A stretch of DNA of 64,000 bases from Neisseria mucosa. GTDB lineage: Bacteria > Pseudomonadota > Gammaproteobacteria > Burkholderiales > Neisseriaceae. Of this stretch, positions 47,630 through 55,984 are shown one piece after another. The stretch covers positions 1,054,001 to 1,118,000 of the forward strand of contig NZ_CP053939.1 in assembly GCF_013267835.1 (NCBI RefSeq), in the 5' to 3' direction. The notes beneath the pieces were generated by a model. That model searched no databases. It saw nothing but the letters and a program-made list of their open reading frames with translations, and was not told the origin of the DNA. Each line of letters begins with the position of its first letter. Position 1 is the first letter of the stretch. A program made the position numbers and the translations under genes.

Positions 47630-49102
47630 ATGTCAACAAAATCCACTTTGAAAAAAGTTGCAATCTACACTCTCGGCGCATTTAGCGGCATCGCCCTCAG
47701 TCTGAGTGTACAAAGTTTTGCCGCCGAAAAAGACAAAAAAGACAACGAGGCCCTGCCCGTGCAAACCATCCGCACCATGGCAGAAGTGTACGGCCAAATC
47801 AAAGCCAACTATTACCAAGATAAACCCGATGCCGAGCTCTTTGAAGGCGCAATGAAAGGCATGGTGTCCGATCTCGATCCGCATTCCGAGTATATGGACA
47901 AAAAAGGCTATGCCGAAATGAAAGAGTCCACCAGCGGCGAATTCGGCGGCTTGGGCATGGAAATCGGACAAGAAGACGGCTTTGTCAAAGTCGTTGCCCC
48001 GATTGAAGATACTCCGGCAGAACGCGCCGGCGTGAAAAGCGGCGACTTTATCGTCAAAATCGACAATACCTCTACCCGCGGCCTGACCGTCAGCGAAGCC
48101 GTCAAAAAAATGCGCGGCAAACCGGGTACAAAAATCACCCTGACCCTTTCACGCAAAAATGCCGACAAACCCATCGTCGTCAACCTGACCCGCGCCATCA
48201 TCAAAGTCAAAAGCGTGCGCCATCACCTGCTTGAAAAAGACTACGGCTACATCCGCGTCTCCCAATTCCAAGAGCGCACCGTTGCCGCGCTCAACGAAGC
48301 CGCACAAGCCCTTGTCAAAGAAAACAAAGGCCCGCTCAAAGGCATCATCCTCGACTTGCGCGACGACCCGGGCGGCCTGCTCAACGGCGCAGTCGGCGTA
48401 TCCGCAGCCTTCCTGCAGCCCGACGTAACCGTTGTCAGCACCAAAGGCCGCAACAAAAAAGAAGGCATGGTTCTCAAAGCAACTGCCGAAGACTACATCA
48501 CCACCAGCGGCAAAGACCCGTTGGCCGGATTGCCTGCCGAGCTGAAAACCATTCCTATGACCGTCCTGATTAATGCAGGCTCTGCCTCCGCTTCCGAAAT
48601 CGTTGCCGGTGCATTGCAAGACCACAAACGCGCTGTCGTCGTCGGCACACAAAGTTTCGGCAAAGGCTCAGTGCAAACCCTGATTCCGCTTTCCGGCGGC
48701 AGCGCAGTCAAATTGACCACCGCCCTTTACTACACGCCGAACGACCGCTCGATTCAGGCGCAAGGCATTGTTCCTGACGTTGAAGTCAAAGACAAAGACC
48801 GCGCCTTTGAAAGCCGCGAAGCCGATTTGGTCGGCCATATCGGCAATCCGCTGGGCGGCCAAGACGTCAACAGCAACACTGAAACGCCTGCCAACGCCGA
48901 AACCAAAGCCGATAAAGACAAGTCTAAAAAAGACAAAGACGAAGACATCTCCAGCCGCCGCATTCCAAATCCGGCCAAAGATGATCAACTCCGCAAAGCC
49001 TTGGACTTAGTGAAAAATCCAGCCGAATGGCAAAAATCTTTAGGTTTGGCAGCAAAAAAACCTGCACCGAAAAAAGATGCAGATAAAGACAGCAAAAAAT
49101 AA
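47630..49102 (+). CDS. ctpA: C-terminal processing serine protease CtpA (S41 family)
   Basis: Periplasmic protease that trims or degrades proteins by their C-termini and, in other bacteria, controls peptidoglycan hydrolases. From the ATG at 47630 the protein has 490 residues (a TTG at 47597 is less likely). It has an N-terminal signal anchor (VAIYTLGAFSGIALSLSVQS), a PDZ domain (GGLGMEIGQEDGFVKVVAPIEDTPAERAGVKSGDFI), and the S41 core. The Ser nucleophile is in NAGSASASEIVAGAL (about residue 318), the Lys in QSFGKGSVQT (about 344). The C-terminus is a Lys/Asp-rich tail. Context with the EnvC-like gene fits a wall-remodelling role. Confidence 0.95.
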   Translation: MSTKSTLKKVAIYTLGAFSGIALSLSVQSFAAEKDKKDNEALPVQTIRTMAEVYGQIKANYYQDKPDAELFEGAMKGMVSDLDPHSEYMDKKGYAEMKESTSGEFGGLGMEIGQEDGFVKVVAPIEDTPAERAGVKSGDFIVKIDNTSTRGLTVSEAVKKMRGKPGTKITLTLSRKNADKPIVVNLTRAIIKVKSVRHHLLEKDYGYIRVSQFQERTVAALNEAAQALVKENKGPLKGIILDLRDDPGGLLNGAVGVSAAFLQPDVTVVSTKGRNKKEGMVLKATAEDYITTSGKDPLAGLPAELKTIPMTVLINAGSASASEIVAGALQDHKRAVVVGTQSFGKGSVQTLIPLSGGSAVKLTTALYYTPNDRSIQAQGIVPDVEVKDKDRAFESREADLVGHIGNPLGGQDVNSNTETPANAETKADKDKSKKDKDEDISSRRIPNPAKDDQLRKALDLVKNPAEWQKSLGLAAKKPAPKKDADKDSKK

Positions 49103-49123
49103 ACCTGTTATTTCTCAATAAAA

Positions 49124-49167
49124 AAGGTCGTCTGAAAACGATATGATTGTTTTCAGACGACCTTTTC
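49124..49167 (+). repeat. 44-bp flanking repeat, left copy (inverted-DUS terminator of ctpA)
   Basis: An AGGTCGTCTGAA/TTCAGACGACCT stem with a 20-base interior starting AAACGATATGATTG, followed by TTTTC. The same 44 bases recur at 53521-53564 with a single difference (T to C in the left arm). Both copies bracket the restriction-modification genes. This copy also serves as terminator between ctpA and the convergent DEAD-Z1 gene. The arms use the rarer AGGTCG form of the uptake sequence. Confidence 0.85.
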
Positions 49168-49171
49168 TATG

Positions 49172-51061
49172 TTATTTCACTCCCCAATACACCAGTCCCT
49201 TATATGGCAACTTAATGTTAGGCAACCAAAAATCTTCTCCCTGCCAACCTTTGTCTTTATTTCCTACTACTTGATAAAGTGTAAGGAATAAATCATTGGG
49301 ATATTTTTCTCCTAATTTACGGTCGTCTTCCGAAAGCATTGTGCCAGTTGCTCGAGAAAGTTTACGTCCTGTTTTGATCAAAACGTAAGTTTTAAAACTT
49401 GGACGTTGTGCCTTTAATGCTTCTATACCAGCAATAAATTTTTCCTTATTCCAGTCATCTGGGACATAATGACCCAATTTATCTAGAACCAAGAATAAAT
49501 CTTCTATATCTATTTGATATAAATCAGATTGAACTTCATCTTTCAAAATAGAAGGCAAAATCTTGTTAATCTCCGACAAATTATCCTCGTTTGGGTGAAG
49601 TGGAAAATAATTCACACCACCCACAATTTGATTGATACTGTCGAATTTCAATACATTTTTTCGAGTTGGATTGATATTTTTCGGATAAATAACCTGAATA
49701 TTGCCGTCTGAATTTTTTGCCTGCTCAATAATCAGATTATTTGCTTGATTGAGTTGTACAAAGAAGTAATAGACATCAAACGGAATATAAAGCCGTAATA
49801 ATGATTTATCACGGTCATATCCAAAAATACGCGAATGTTGCCAGAAAGTATCTGCATTCGGTTTTTTAGCAGTGCGACTATAATAAACCGTTTGTAGTTT
49901 TGGAATAGTTAAGCCTCGTCCAATCACATTCCCACCAATAATAATGTTAAAGCCTCTTTCTAAATCAAAATCTGATTCTGTCTGCGAGTTAACGACGAGA
50001 GTATAAATTTGCTTATTTTCTAAAAGTTCTGTTAGTTTTTCATAAATTTCCTCAAAATGATGAATATCAGGCTTAGTCTTTTGTAAATCCAAATAGTCTT
50101 CTTTAAAGTTGTCTGCAAGATTCTCCCCGCTATTAATCGCTTGTACCAAATCATTCAAAAAGGCTTGGATTTTTTGAGAGAAGGCTTGATGGTCTTGGAT
50201 TTTATAACTTGGATGTAAAGCAAAATTACAATTGGTTTTACCGCATAAAGCAAACTCTGCACAAGTAAGCAGAAAACTGTGCAATGCCTGTTTTACCCCT
50301 TCGGCAATTTCACCACTCGCATCTTTCATATCGTCCAATTCACTGTCAATGAAGCGAACGATATAGCTTGGAGGATCAGAGAAGACAAAGTTGCCACCGA
50401 TGTATTTTTCACCAGCTTCAAAGAAATGGATAAATTCAGGTTGCCAATCAGATTCTTCATGTTGCAATAAAAGCGATTGAGGCGTGGCGGTCAACTGAAT
50501 AAATAAGCTTTGACAACAGGAATTCTTAATGTCATTTAGCAGTTTATTGATAGTACTGACATCTTTATCCGGCTTATCAGCATTAGTATTTAGGCTGGCT
50601 GCATCGGCTTCATCGTCCACAATAACCAAAGGATAGCCTTTCAGGCTACTTTGACTGGCAAACAAATTACGCCAACGTTTCAATACACGGGCATTCTTTT
50701 TAATCACGACCAATATGGGATTATTTGCCTTCATTACCTGCATAAAACTTCGGTCATCATTTTCAGACAACACAATAAAATTTTTCAGATTAGCTTCGGC
50801 GCGCTTGACTGTTTGTTCCTGTAAATCTACGCTGTCAGTAGTAAGATACAAAAAAACTTTGTGGTCGCCATCATCAGCCAACGCACTTAATACACCCAAA
50901 ACCTGTGCCGTTTTGCCACTTTGAACATTGCCCAGCAATAAAACATTTTGAACAATTTTCGGTTCGGTTTGTGATAATTTCCCCATAAAACCATCAACGG
51001 TATTTTTAACAGAATCAGCTAATTCAGGCGGGGTCAATTGATTCAAGTAGGTTTGCAACAT
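49172..51061 (-). CDS. DEAD-Z1 ATPase subunit of an NgoAVII/CglI-like restriction system
   Basis: Predicted ATP-driven DNA motor (H or N subunit) of a restriction complex, 629 residues. The N-terminal SF2-like part has Walker A GNVQSGKT (44-51), DEAD-type Walker B VIVDDEAD (146-153) and motif III LTATPQS. The middle and C-terminal Z1 domain has the signature IIIGGNVIGRGLTIPKLQTVYYSRTAKKPNADTFWQHSRIFGYDR, with candidate arginine fingers. The architecture and gene order match the CglI and NgoAVII systems, where this subunit hydrolyses ATP to translocate and activate the partner nuclease. It directly abuts the endonuclease gene. It is AT-rich relative to the chromosome and carries one uptake core at 49703-49712. 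Confidence 0.88.
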   Translation of the reverse strand: MLQTYLNQLTPPELADSVKNTVDGFMGKLSQTEPKIVQNVLLLGNVQSGKTAQVLGVLSALADDGDHKVFLYLTTDSVDLQEQTVKRAEANLKNFIVLSENDDRSFMQVMKANNPILVVIKKNARVLKRWRNLFASQSSLKGYPLVIVDDEADAASLNTNADKPDKDVSTINKLLNDIKNSCCQSLFIQLTATPQSLLLQHEESDWQPEFIHFFEAGEKYIGGNFVFSDPPSYIVRFIDSELDDMKDASGEIAEGVKQALHSFLLTCAEFALCGKTNCNFALHPSYKIQDHQAFSQKIQAFLNDLVQAINSGENLADNFKEDYLDLQKTKPDIHHFEEIYEKLTELLENKQIYTLVVNSQTESDFDLERGFNIIIGGNVIGRGLTIPKLQTVYYSRTAKKPNADTFWQHSRIFGYDRDKSLLRLYIPFDVYYFFVQLNQANNLIIEQAKNSDGNIQVIYPKNINPTRKNVLKFDSINQIVGGVNYFPLHPNEDNLSEINKILPSILKDEVQSDLYQIDIEDLFLVLDKLGHYVPDDWNKEKFIAGIEALKAQRPSFKTYVLIKTGRKLSRATGTMLSEDDRKLGEKYPNDLFLTLYQVVGNKDKGWQGEDFWLPNIKLPYKGLVYWGVK

Positions 51062-52102
51062 TTAGTTTTTCCCCTTAAATGAGAGCAGCCAAACATCAGG
51101 ATTGTCGGTTGAACGGAACTCAAAATGATCGTTACCGTATTTATGTAGAGTCTCTTCTGTGACAGGTTCCCCTGTTCTTAAACAATCAGCCGCCTCTAAA
51201 CGTCCTTTAACCCATTTACCAAATATGGTTTGATCACCTTTTGAACTGAAATTTTTACCATTTTGTCCTGTGGTATTACATTCAAATTTCCAACCATCAT
51301 CCGTGATGACAGTAAACTCTTTTTGTTTTGGGTATCCTTCTGCACCTAAAAATTTTGTTGATACAATCAACTCTGCTTCATACCATGGCCTAGGTAAATA
51401 AAATCCACGTTTATTTTTACGGCCTTTGGCAAAAAATCGGTTTAAACTGCTTTCTGGGAAAGTTTTAACTGGTAAATCAAAGTGATAAGTCGATATTTGT
51501 GAAAAAAGTTGCTCAAGTATAGAATCATTTACTTTTTCAACTCCCAGACAATTCTCCAAATGAACATTATGTTCTTTAAAATCAGTTGGTTTTGCTACTT
51601 GATTAATAGCCACACCCAATTGCTGGATAACCTGATCTATATTTTTATGTAATTTAGATGCCGTCTGAACATCATTCAAATGAACCATTGTTTCATAGGT
51701 TCGCTCAGTATTATCCCAAAAGCAAGTAAGATTAGCAGAACCAATCAATCCATGAGTTTCATTCTGATTCTTAAACGAATACATTTTTCCATGAAATTTC
51801 ACACGTGGAGAAACGTATACTGCCCCACGTTGCTTATCTTGCAAAAAATAATTTAATTCACAAAGACTGTTGTATTGAGGACGACTAAACCCTTCTAAAT
51901 AATGCATACCAACCAATAATTTGATTTTCTGGTTATGTTCGCTATCTTCTAAAATTTTATGTAACTCTTTGACTGCATCATTAGAAACATAGCCTGTTGC
52001 CATTAAAATTTCATTGGCGGACATAAATAAATCCATCCAAACTTTATTTAATGGCTTATCTGTAATTCGTGCATTAGCAATATTAGAAAAAACAGTATTC
52101 AT
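51062..52102 (-). CDS. PLD-type restriction endonuclease, NgoFVII/NgoAVII family
   Basis: Predicted site-specific nuclease, 346 residues. The N-terminal phospholipase-D domain has a single HKD motif: H104 and K106 in [10 protein letters not shown] followed by GSANLT at 121-126, so the active site would form in a dimer as in BfiI. The C-terminal half (about 220-345) resembles a B3-like DNA-recognition domain ([41 protein letters not shown]). The gene overlaps the methyltransferase by 4 bp and its stop abuts the DEAD-Z1 start, showing a tight operon. A full ATGCCGTCTGAA uptake sequence lies inside at 51658-51669. The recognition site cannot be read from sequence; NgoAVII relatives recognise GC-rich 5-mers. 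Confidence 0.9.
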   Translation of the reverse strand: MNTVFSNIANARITDKPLNKVWMDLFMSANEILMATGYVSNDAVKELHKILEDSEHNQKIKLLVGMHYLEGFSRPQYNSLCELNYFLQDKQRGAVYVSPRVKFHGKMYSFKNQNETHGLIGSANLTCFWDNTERTYETMVHLNDVQTASKLHKNIDQVIQQLGVAINQVAKPTDFKEHNVHLENCLGVEKVNDSILEQLFSQISTYHFDLPVKTFPESSLNRFFAKGRKNKRGFYLPRPWYEAELIVSTKFLGAEGYPKQKEFTVITDDGWKFECNTTGQNGKNFSSKGDQTIFGKWVKGRLEAADCLRTGEPVTEETLHKYGNDHFEFRSTDNPDVWLLSFKGKN

Positions 52103-53223
52103 CGTTTTCCCCCTCGAATTTTGCTTAGTCGGTCATGAAATAAAACATCCTTCTCTGCTTTCAATTTCTTATGTAAATCTACTTTTTTATAGTTACCTGA
52201 AAAAATTGGTAAGAGGGTTCTTGCCAATTCAACCACGCCTTGAGGCGGTACCGCATTGCCAATCTGACGACGTACTTCCGTCGTTGAACCAACAAACTCA
52301 AAATCATCAGGAAAACTTTGAAGCCTTGCTCGTTCCCTATTAGTAAAAGCACGCGGTTCAGGGAAGTGATAGCCCCAAGTACCACCGCCACCCGCAGCAA
52401 TAATTGTTGTAGAAGGTCTATCACGGTGCATTCGCCGATAAACAAGGCTTAACATACTTTTTACATATAAAGGATGTTCTTTAGGAATATCACTATAGTT
52501 TCCTCCCTCTGGGATTAGTTCTAAACGTTTACGGGTTTGCTCACTAATTTTCAACAATTCATTATTACTGGCATTCTTGGGAATATTAGATATCGCTTGA
52601 CCAGCAGTTACATATGGTTTTAAGCCATTTTCGCCAGTTTCATTGTGCGTCGGTTCTGGATGATGAAAATCAAATCCTGTATCCAAACGTACTCCGACAA
52701 TTAGCACACGTTCACGAAATTGAGGTACGCCAAATTCAGCAAAGTTATACAGCTTCGCCTGAACGTAATAACCGCAATTTTCAAAGTCGGTAATAATTTG
52801 CTGGATGGCTTTTTTCTTATTGGCAGTCAACAAACCTTTCACATTCTCAGCAACAAAAACTTTCGGTTTTTTTGCATTTACAAAACGTAAAAAGCTTTTA
52901 TAAAGATTGCCGCGCTCACCCTCTAAGCCCGGCTGTTTCCAAATCATGGAAAAATCTTGACAAGGGAAGCCGCCTAAAATGATGTCGCAATCGGGAATAG
53001 TTGGATCATTCGGATCAATTTGTTCAATATCACCTTCTACGATGACATCGCCGATATTTTTACGGAAACTTTCGCAAGCCCAATGGGAAAAATCGTTCGC
53101 CCAAACAGTTTCATAACCAGCTTGGTGAAAACCCAAATCTAAACCTCCACATCCTGAAAATAGAGATAGAATTCTGGGTTTATTGTCAGACGAATTAAAA
53201 TTTGAGATTTTTTTAGATGACAT
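52099..53223 (-). CDS. DNA (cytosine-5) methyltransferase of the restriction system
   Basis: Protects host DNA by C5 methylation of the system's recognition sequence. The 374-residue protein has the ordered motifs: [13 protein letters not shown] (21-32); [11 protein letters not shown] with catalytic Cys88; [32 protein letters not shown]. The target-recognition region between VIII and IX is moderately long. It is the first gene of the M-R-ATPase operon. An in-frame TGA lies two codons upstream of the ATG at 53223, so the pentamer repeats further upstream are not part of the protein. AGGAG lies nine bases before the ATG. Confidence 0.96.
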   Translation of the reverse strand: MSSKKISNFNSSDNKPRILSLFSGCGGLDLGFHQAGYETVWANDFSHWACESFRKNIGDVIVEGDIEQIDPNDPTIPDCDIILGGFPCQDFSMIWKQPGLEGERGNLYKSFLRFVNAKKPKVFVAENVKGLLTANKKKAIQQIITDFENCGYYVQAKLYNFAEFGVPQFRERVLIVGVRLDTGFDFHHPEPTHNETGENGLKPYVTAGQAISNIPKNASNNELLKISEQTRKRLELIPEGGNYSDIPKEHPLYVKSMLSLVYRRMHRDRPSTTIIAAGGGGTWGYHFPEPRAFTNRERARLQSFPDDFEFVGSTTEVRRQIGNAVPPQGVVELARTLLPIFSGNYKKVDLHKKLKAEKDVLFHDRLSKIRGGKR

Positions 53224-53285
53224 AGGATTTCACTCCTATGCATAGATTTGATAAAAAACCTTGAAGGGATTTTAATAGAGAACTA

Positions 53286-53375
53286 GGCAAGGCAAGGCAA
53301 GGCAAGGCAAGGCAAGGCAAGGCAAGGCAAGGCAAGGCAAGGCAAGGCAAGGCAAGGCAAGGCAAGGCAAGGCAA
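53286..53375. repeat. Pentanucleotide simple repeat, 18 perfect copies of GGCAA
   Basis: Eighteen uninterrupted GGCAA units (TTGCC on the coding strand of the operon) lie 63 bases upstream of the methyltransferase start. Tracts of this kind change length by slipped-strand mispairing and are the standard Neisseria phase-variation device. Here the tract is outside the methyltransferase frame, so it would act through the leader or promoter. Confidence 0.97.
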
Positions 53376-53494
53376 GCTTACCATCGTTATTTTGAAATAA
53401 AATCATTTTTCTAAAACTTCCATGTAAATTTTTCCTATTATGCCGCAAAAAAACAGCAAATGCCGCTGCATTAAACAAGTGATGAATACTTGAA

Positions 53495-53522
53495 ATTATA
53501 AATAAAGTATTCATAATCCCAA
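53495..53522 (-). promoter_or_regulatory. Predicted promoter of the restriction-modification operon
   Basis: On the minus strand TTGGGA (53522-53517) lies 16 bases before a perfect TATAAT (53500-53495). A transcript would start near 53488 and include the whole pentamer tract in a leader of about 265 nt. Confidence 0.45.
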
Positions 53523-53564
53523 GGCCGTCTGAAAACGATATGATTGTTTTCAGACGACCTTTTC
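53521..53564. repeat. 44-bp flanking repeat, right copy
   Basis: It is identical to 49124-49167 except for C instead of T in the left arm (AGGCCG here, AGGTCG there). It is an inverted-DUS hairpin facing radA and overlaps the -35 of the predicted restriction-operon promoter. Confidence 0.85.
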
Positions 53565-53594
53565 ACACATCAAATATTCCACAGGGAAAACACT

Positions 53595-54971
53595 ATGGCA
53601 AAAGCCCCAAAAACCATCTACCAATGTTCTGAATGCGGCGGTACGTCCCCGAAATGGCAAGGCAAATGCCCGCATTGCGGCGAGTGGAACACGCTTCAGG
53701 AAAGCCTGGCTTCGCCCGAACCGAAAAACGCCCGTTTCCAATCTTGGGCGGCGGACACTTCGACCGTCCAATCCCTCTCCGCCGTTACCGCTACCGAAGT
53801 GCCGCGCAATCCGACCGGCATGGGAGAACTTGACCGCGTATTGGGCGGCGGTTTGGTTGATGGCGCGGTTATTCTGCTCGGCGGTGATCCCGGCATTGGT
53901 AAATCCACATTACTGTTGCAAACCATCGCCAAAATGGCGCAAAGCCGTAAAGTGCTGTACGTTTCCGGCGAGGAATCTGCCCAACAGGTCGCCCTGCGCG
54001 CACAACGTTTGGAACTGCCCACCGAAGGCGTGAACCTGCTTGCCGAAATCCGCATGGAAGCGATTCAGACGGCCTTAAAACAGCATCAGCCCGAAGTCGT
54101 GGTCATCGACTCCATCCAAACCATGTATTCCGACCAAATCACTTCCGCCCCCGGCTCCGTGTCGCAGGTGCGCGAATGTGCCGCCCAACTGACGCGTATG
54201 GCGAAACAGATGGGCATCGCCATGATACTGGTCGGACACGTTACCAAAGACGGCGCGATTGCCGGCCCGCGCGTGCTGGAGCATATGGTCGATACCGTGC
54301 TGTATTTCGAGGGCGACCAACATTCCAACTACCGCATGATCCGCGCCATCAAAAACCGCTTCGGCGCGGCAAACGAACTGGGCGTGTTCGCCATGACCGA
54401 AAACGGTTTGAAAGGCGTGTCCAACCCGTCCGCCATCTTCCTCGCCAGCTACCGAGATGACACGCCCGGCTCGTGCGTTTTGGTCACGCAAGAAGGCAGT
54501 CGCCCGCTTCTGGTCGAAATTCAGGCATTGGTCGATGATGCGCACGGCTTTACCCCCAAACGCCTCACCGTCGGTCTCGAACAAAACCGCCTCGCCATGT
54601 TGCTCGCCGTCCTCAACCGCCACGGCGGCATTGCCTGCTTCGACCAAGACGTGTTCCTCAACGCCGTCGGCGGCGTCAAAATCGGCGAACCCGCCGCCGA
54701 CCTCGCCGTCATCCTCGCCATGCTCTCCAGCTTCCGCAACCGCCCCATGCCCGAAAAAACCGTGGTTTTCGGCGAAATCGGCTTAAGCGGCGAAGTCCGC
54801 CCTGTCGCACGCGGACAAGAGCGGCTCAAAGAAGCGGAAAAACTCGGCTTCAAACGCGCCATTGTCCCCAAAGCCAATATGCCGCGCAATGCCAAAGAGT
54901 TTCCAAACCTGAAAATCTACGGCGTCAGCAGTTTGCAGGAAGCGATTGACGTCTGTCGTGACGGGGACTAA
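53595..54971 (+). CDS. radA: DNA repair protein RadA (Sms)
   Basis: RecA-like ATPase that drives branch migration in recombination and repair; in naturally competent bacteria it also aids transformation. From the ATG at 53595 the protein has 458 residues. It has the N-terminal zinc finger CSECG and CPHCG, Walker A LLGGDPGIGKSTLLLQ, the RadA KNRFG motif, and the C-terminal Lon-protease-like domain without the catalytic serine site. An upstream start at 53544 is not supported by a ribosome site. It lies directly next to the right border of the restriction island. Confidence 0.96.
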   Translation: MAKAPKTIYQCSECGGTSPKWQGKCPHCGEWNTLQESLASPEPKNARFQSWAADTSTVQSLSAVTATEVPRNPTGMGELDRVLGGGLVDGAVILLGGDPGIGKSTLLLQTIAKMAQSRKVLYVSGEESAQQVALRAQRLELPTEGVNLLAEIRMEAIQTALKQHQPEVVVIDSIQTMYSDQITSAPGSVSQVRECAAQLTRMAKQMGIAMILVGHVTKDGAIAGPRVLEHMVDTVLYFEGDQHSNYRMIRAIKNRFGAANELGVFAMTENGLKGVSNPSAIFLASYRDDTPGSCVLVTQEGSRPLLVEIQALVDDAHGFTPKRLTVGLEQNRLAMLLAVLNRHGGIACFDQDVFLNAVGGVKIGEPAADLAVILAMLSSFRNRPMPEKTVVFGEIGLSGEVRPVARGQERLKEAEKLGFKRAIVPKANMPRNAKEFPNLKIYGVSSLQEAIDVCRDGD

Positions 54972-55010
54972 ACCGTTTCGATAATCTGATTCAAAAAACA
55001 ATCAGCTAAA

Positions 55011-55038
55011 AGGCCGTCTGAAAGTTTTCAGACGGCCT
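55011..55038 (+). terminator. Inverted-DUS terminator of radA
   Basis: AGGCCGTCTGAA (55011-55022) and TTCAGACGGCCT (55027-55038) form the stem; CTCTTTAAATTT follows. Confidence 0.7.
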
Positions 55039-55059
55039 CTCTTTAAATTTAAATAATTT

Positions 55060-55074
55060 TGTTATATTATAACG
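55060..55074 (+). promoter_or_regulatory. Zur-like operator upstream of the DUF4198 gene
   Basis: TGTTATATTATAACG matches the TGTTATDNHATAACA Zur consensus at all but the last position and contains the symmetric core GTTAT-ATT-ATAAC. It overlaps TATATT/TATTAT boxes that can serve as a -10, 49 bases before the start codon. Confidence 0.65.
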
Positions 55075-55122
55075 AACGACTTTATTCTATCTTTTCTACA
55101 CATCGAAAATCGGAGAGAAATC

Positions 55123-55929
55123 ATGAAAAAAACCGCTTTGCTTATCGCATCCGCCTTCCTGTTCAGTACTGCCGCACACGCCCATCGCGTTTGGGTTGAA
55201 ACCGCCCACACACATGGCGGCGAATACCTTGAAGCCGAATTGGGCTATGGCGAATTCCCGGAACTTGAACCCATCGCCAAAGACCGCCTGCACATTTTCA
55301 GCAAACCCATGCAACTGGTGACTGAAAAAGGCAAAGAAAACATGATTCAAAAAGGCACATACAATTACCAATACCGCAGCAAACTGCCGGTCAAAGACGG
55401 CAGCTACTTGGTAACCGCCGAATACCAACCGACTTTCTGGTCTAAAAACAGCGCGGGCTGGAAGCAGGCAAGCATCAAAGAAATGCCTGATGCAAGCTAT
55501 TGCGAACAAACCCGTATGTTCGGCAAAAACATCGTCAATGTCGGCCACGAAAGCGCAGATACGGCCATCATCACCAAGCAAGTCGGCCAACATTTGGAAA
55601 TCGTACCTTTGGACAACCCTGCCAACGTCCACGTCGGCGAACGCTTCAAAGTCCGCGTCCTCTTCAATGGCGAGCCGCTGCCGAACGCCACCGTTACCGC
55701 CACATTTGACGGCTTCGATACCAGCGACCGCAGCAAAACCCATAAAACCGAAGCCCAAGCCTTTTCCGATACTACCGATGACAAAGGCGAAGTCAGCATC
55801 ATTCCATTGCGCCAAGGTTTCTGGAAAGCCAGCGTAGAATACAAAGCCGATTTCCCCGATCAAAGCGTGTGCCAAAAGCAGGCGAACTACACCACTTTGA
55901 CCTTCCAAATCGGTCATTCACATCATTGA
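55123..55929 (+). CDS. DUF4198 periplasmic protein, probable metal-uptake accessory
   Basis: A 268-residue exported protein. The signal peptide ends AAHA, so the mature protein would begin with His21 (HRVWVET), a potential N-terminal metal ligand. Further His residues follow (TAHTHGG) and the C-terminus is GHSHH. The body fits DUF4198, a family linked to Ni/Co/Zn uptake: a beta-rich N-terminal part and a C-terminal Ig-like domain (VHVGERFKVRVLFNGEPLPNATVTATFDGF and GEVSIIPLRQGFWKASVEYK). Two cysteines, one in each half. A GGAG ribosome site is present. The Zur-like site upstream supports a link to zinc; the ligand is inferred. Confidence 0.8.
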   Translation: MKKTALLIASAFLFSTAAHAHRVWVETAHTHGGEYLEAELGYGEFPELEPIAKDRLHIFSKPMQLVTEKGKENMIQKGTYNYQYRSKLPVKDGSYLVTAEYQPTFWSKNSAGWKQASIKEMPDASYCEQTRMFGKNIVNVGHESADTAIITKQVGQHLEIVPLDNPANVHVGERFKVRVLFNGEPLPNATVTATFDGFDTSDRSKTHKTEAQAFSDTTDDKGEVSIIPLRQGFWKASVEYKADFPDQSVCQKQANYTTLTFQIGHSHH

Positions 55930-55944
55930 TTTTTCCATAACAAA

Positions 55945-55971
55945 AGGTCGTCTGAATAGTTCAGACGGCCT
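55945..55971. terminator. Mixed-dialect inverted-DUS terminator between the DUF4198 gene and rluE
   Basis: AGGTCGTCTGAA (55945-55956) pairs with TTCAGACGGCCT (55960-55971) with one G-T wobble; it lies between convergent genes. Confidence 0.75.
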
Positions 55972-55984
55972 TTATTCATCCTAT

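Larger units (their letters stand above)
53224..53594. other. Control region of the restriction operon
   Basis: This 371-base stretch between the methyltransferase start and radA holds the pentamer tract, a predicted minus-strand promoter and the right copy of the 44-bp repeat. A minus-strand frame of 80 codons (53272-53514) reads through the repeats as LALPC units. Its first ATG lies inside the predicted promoter, and it has no family resemblance, so I do not call it a gene; a shorter in-frame ATG occurs at 53406. Confidence 0.6.

Noticed and set aside
53286..53375. Could the pentamer array be a CRISPR or an origin iteron?
   Set aside because: The units are five bases with no spacers, no cas genes or replication gene nearby. 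A simple sequence repeat is the correct reading.
53272..53514. 80-codon minus-strand frame ending in LALPC repeats
   Set aside because: Its first ATG falls inside the predicted promoter, the repeat-encoded part is low complexity, and nothing matches a family. It is kept only as a possible leader frame in the findings.
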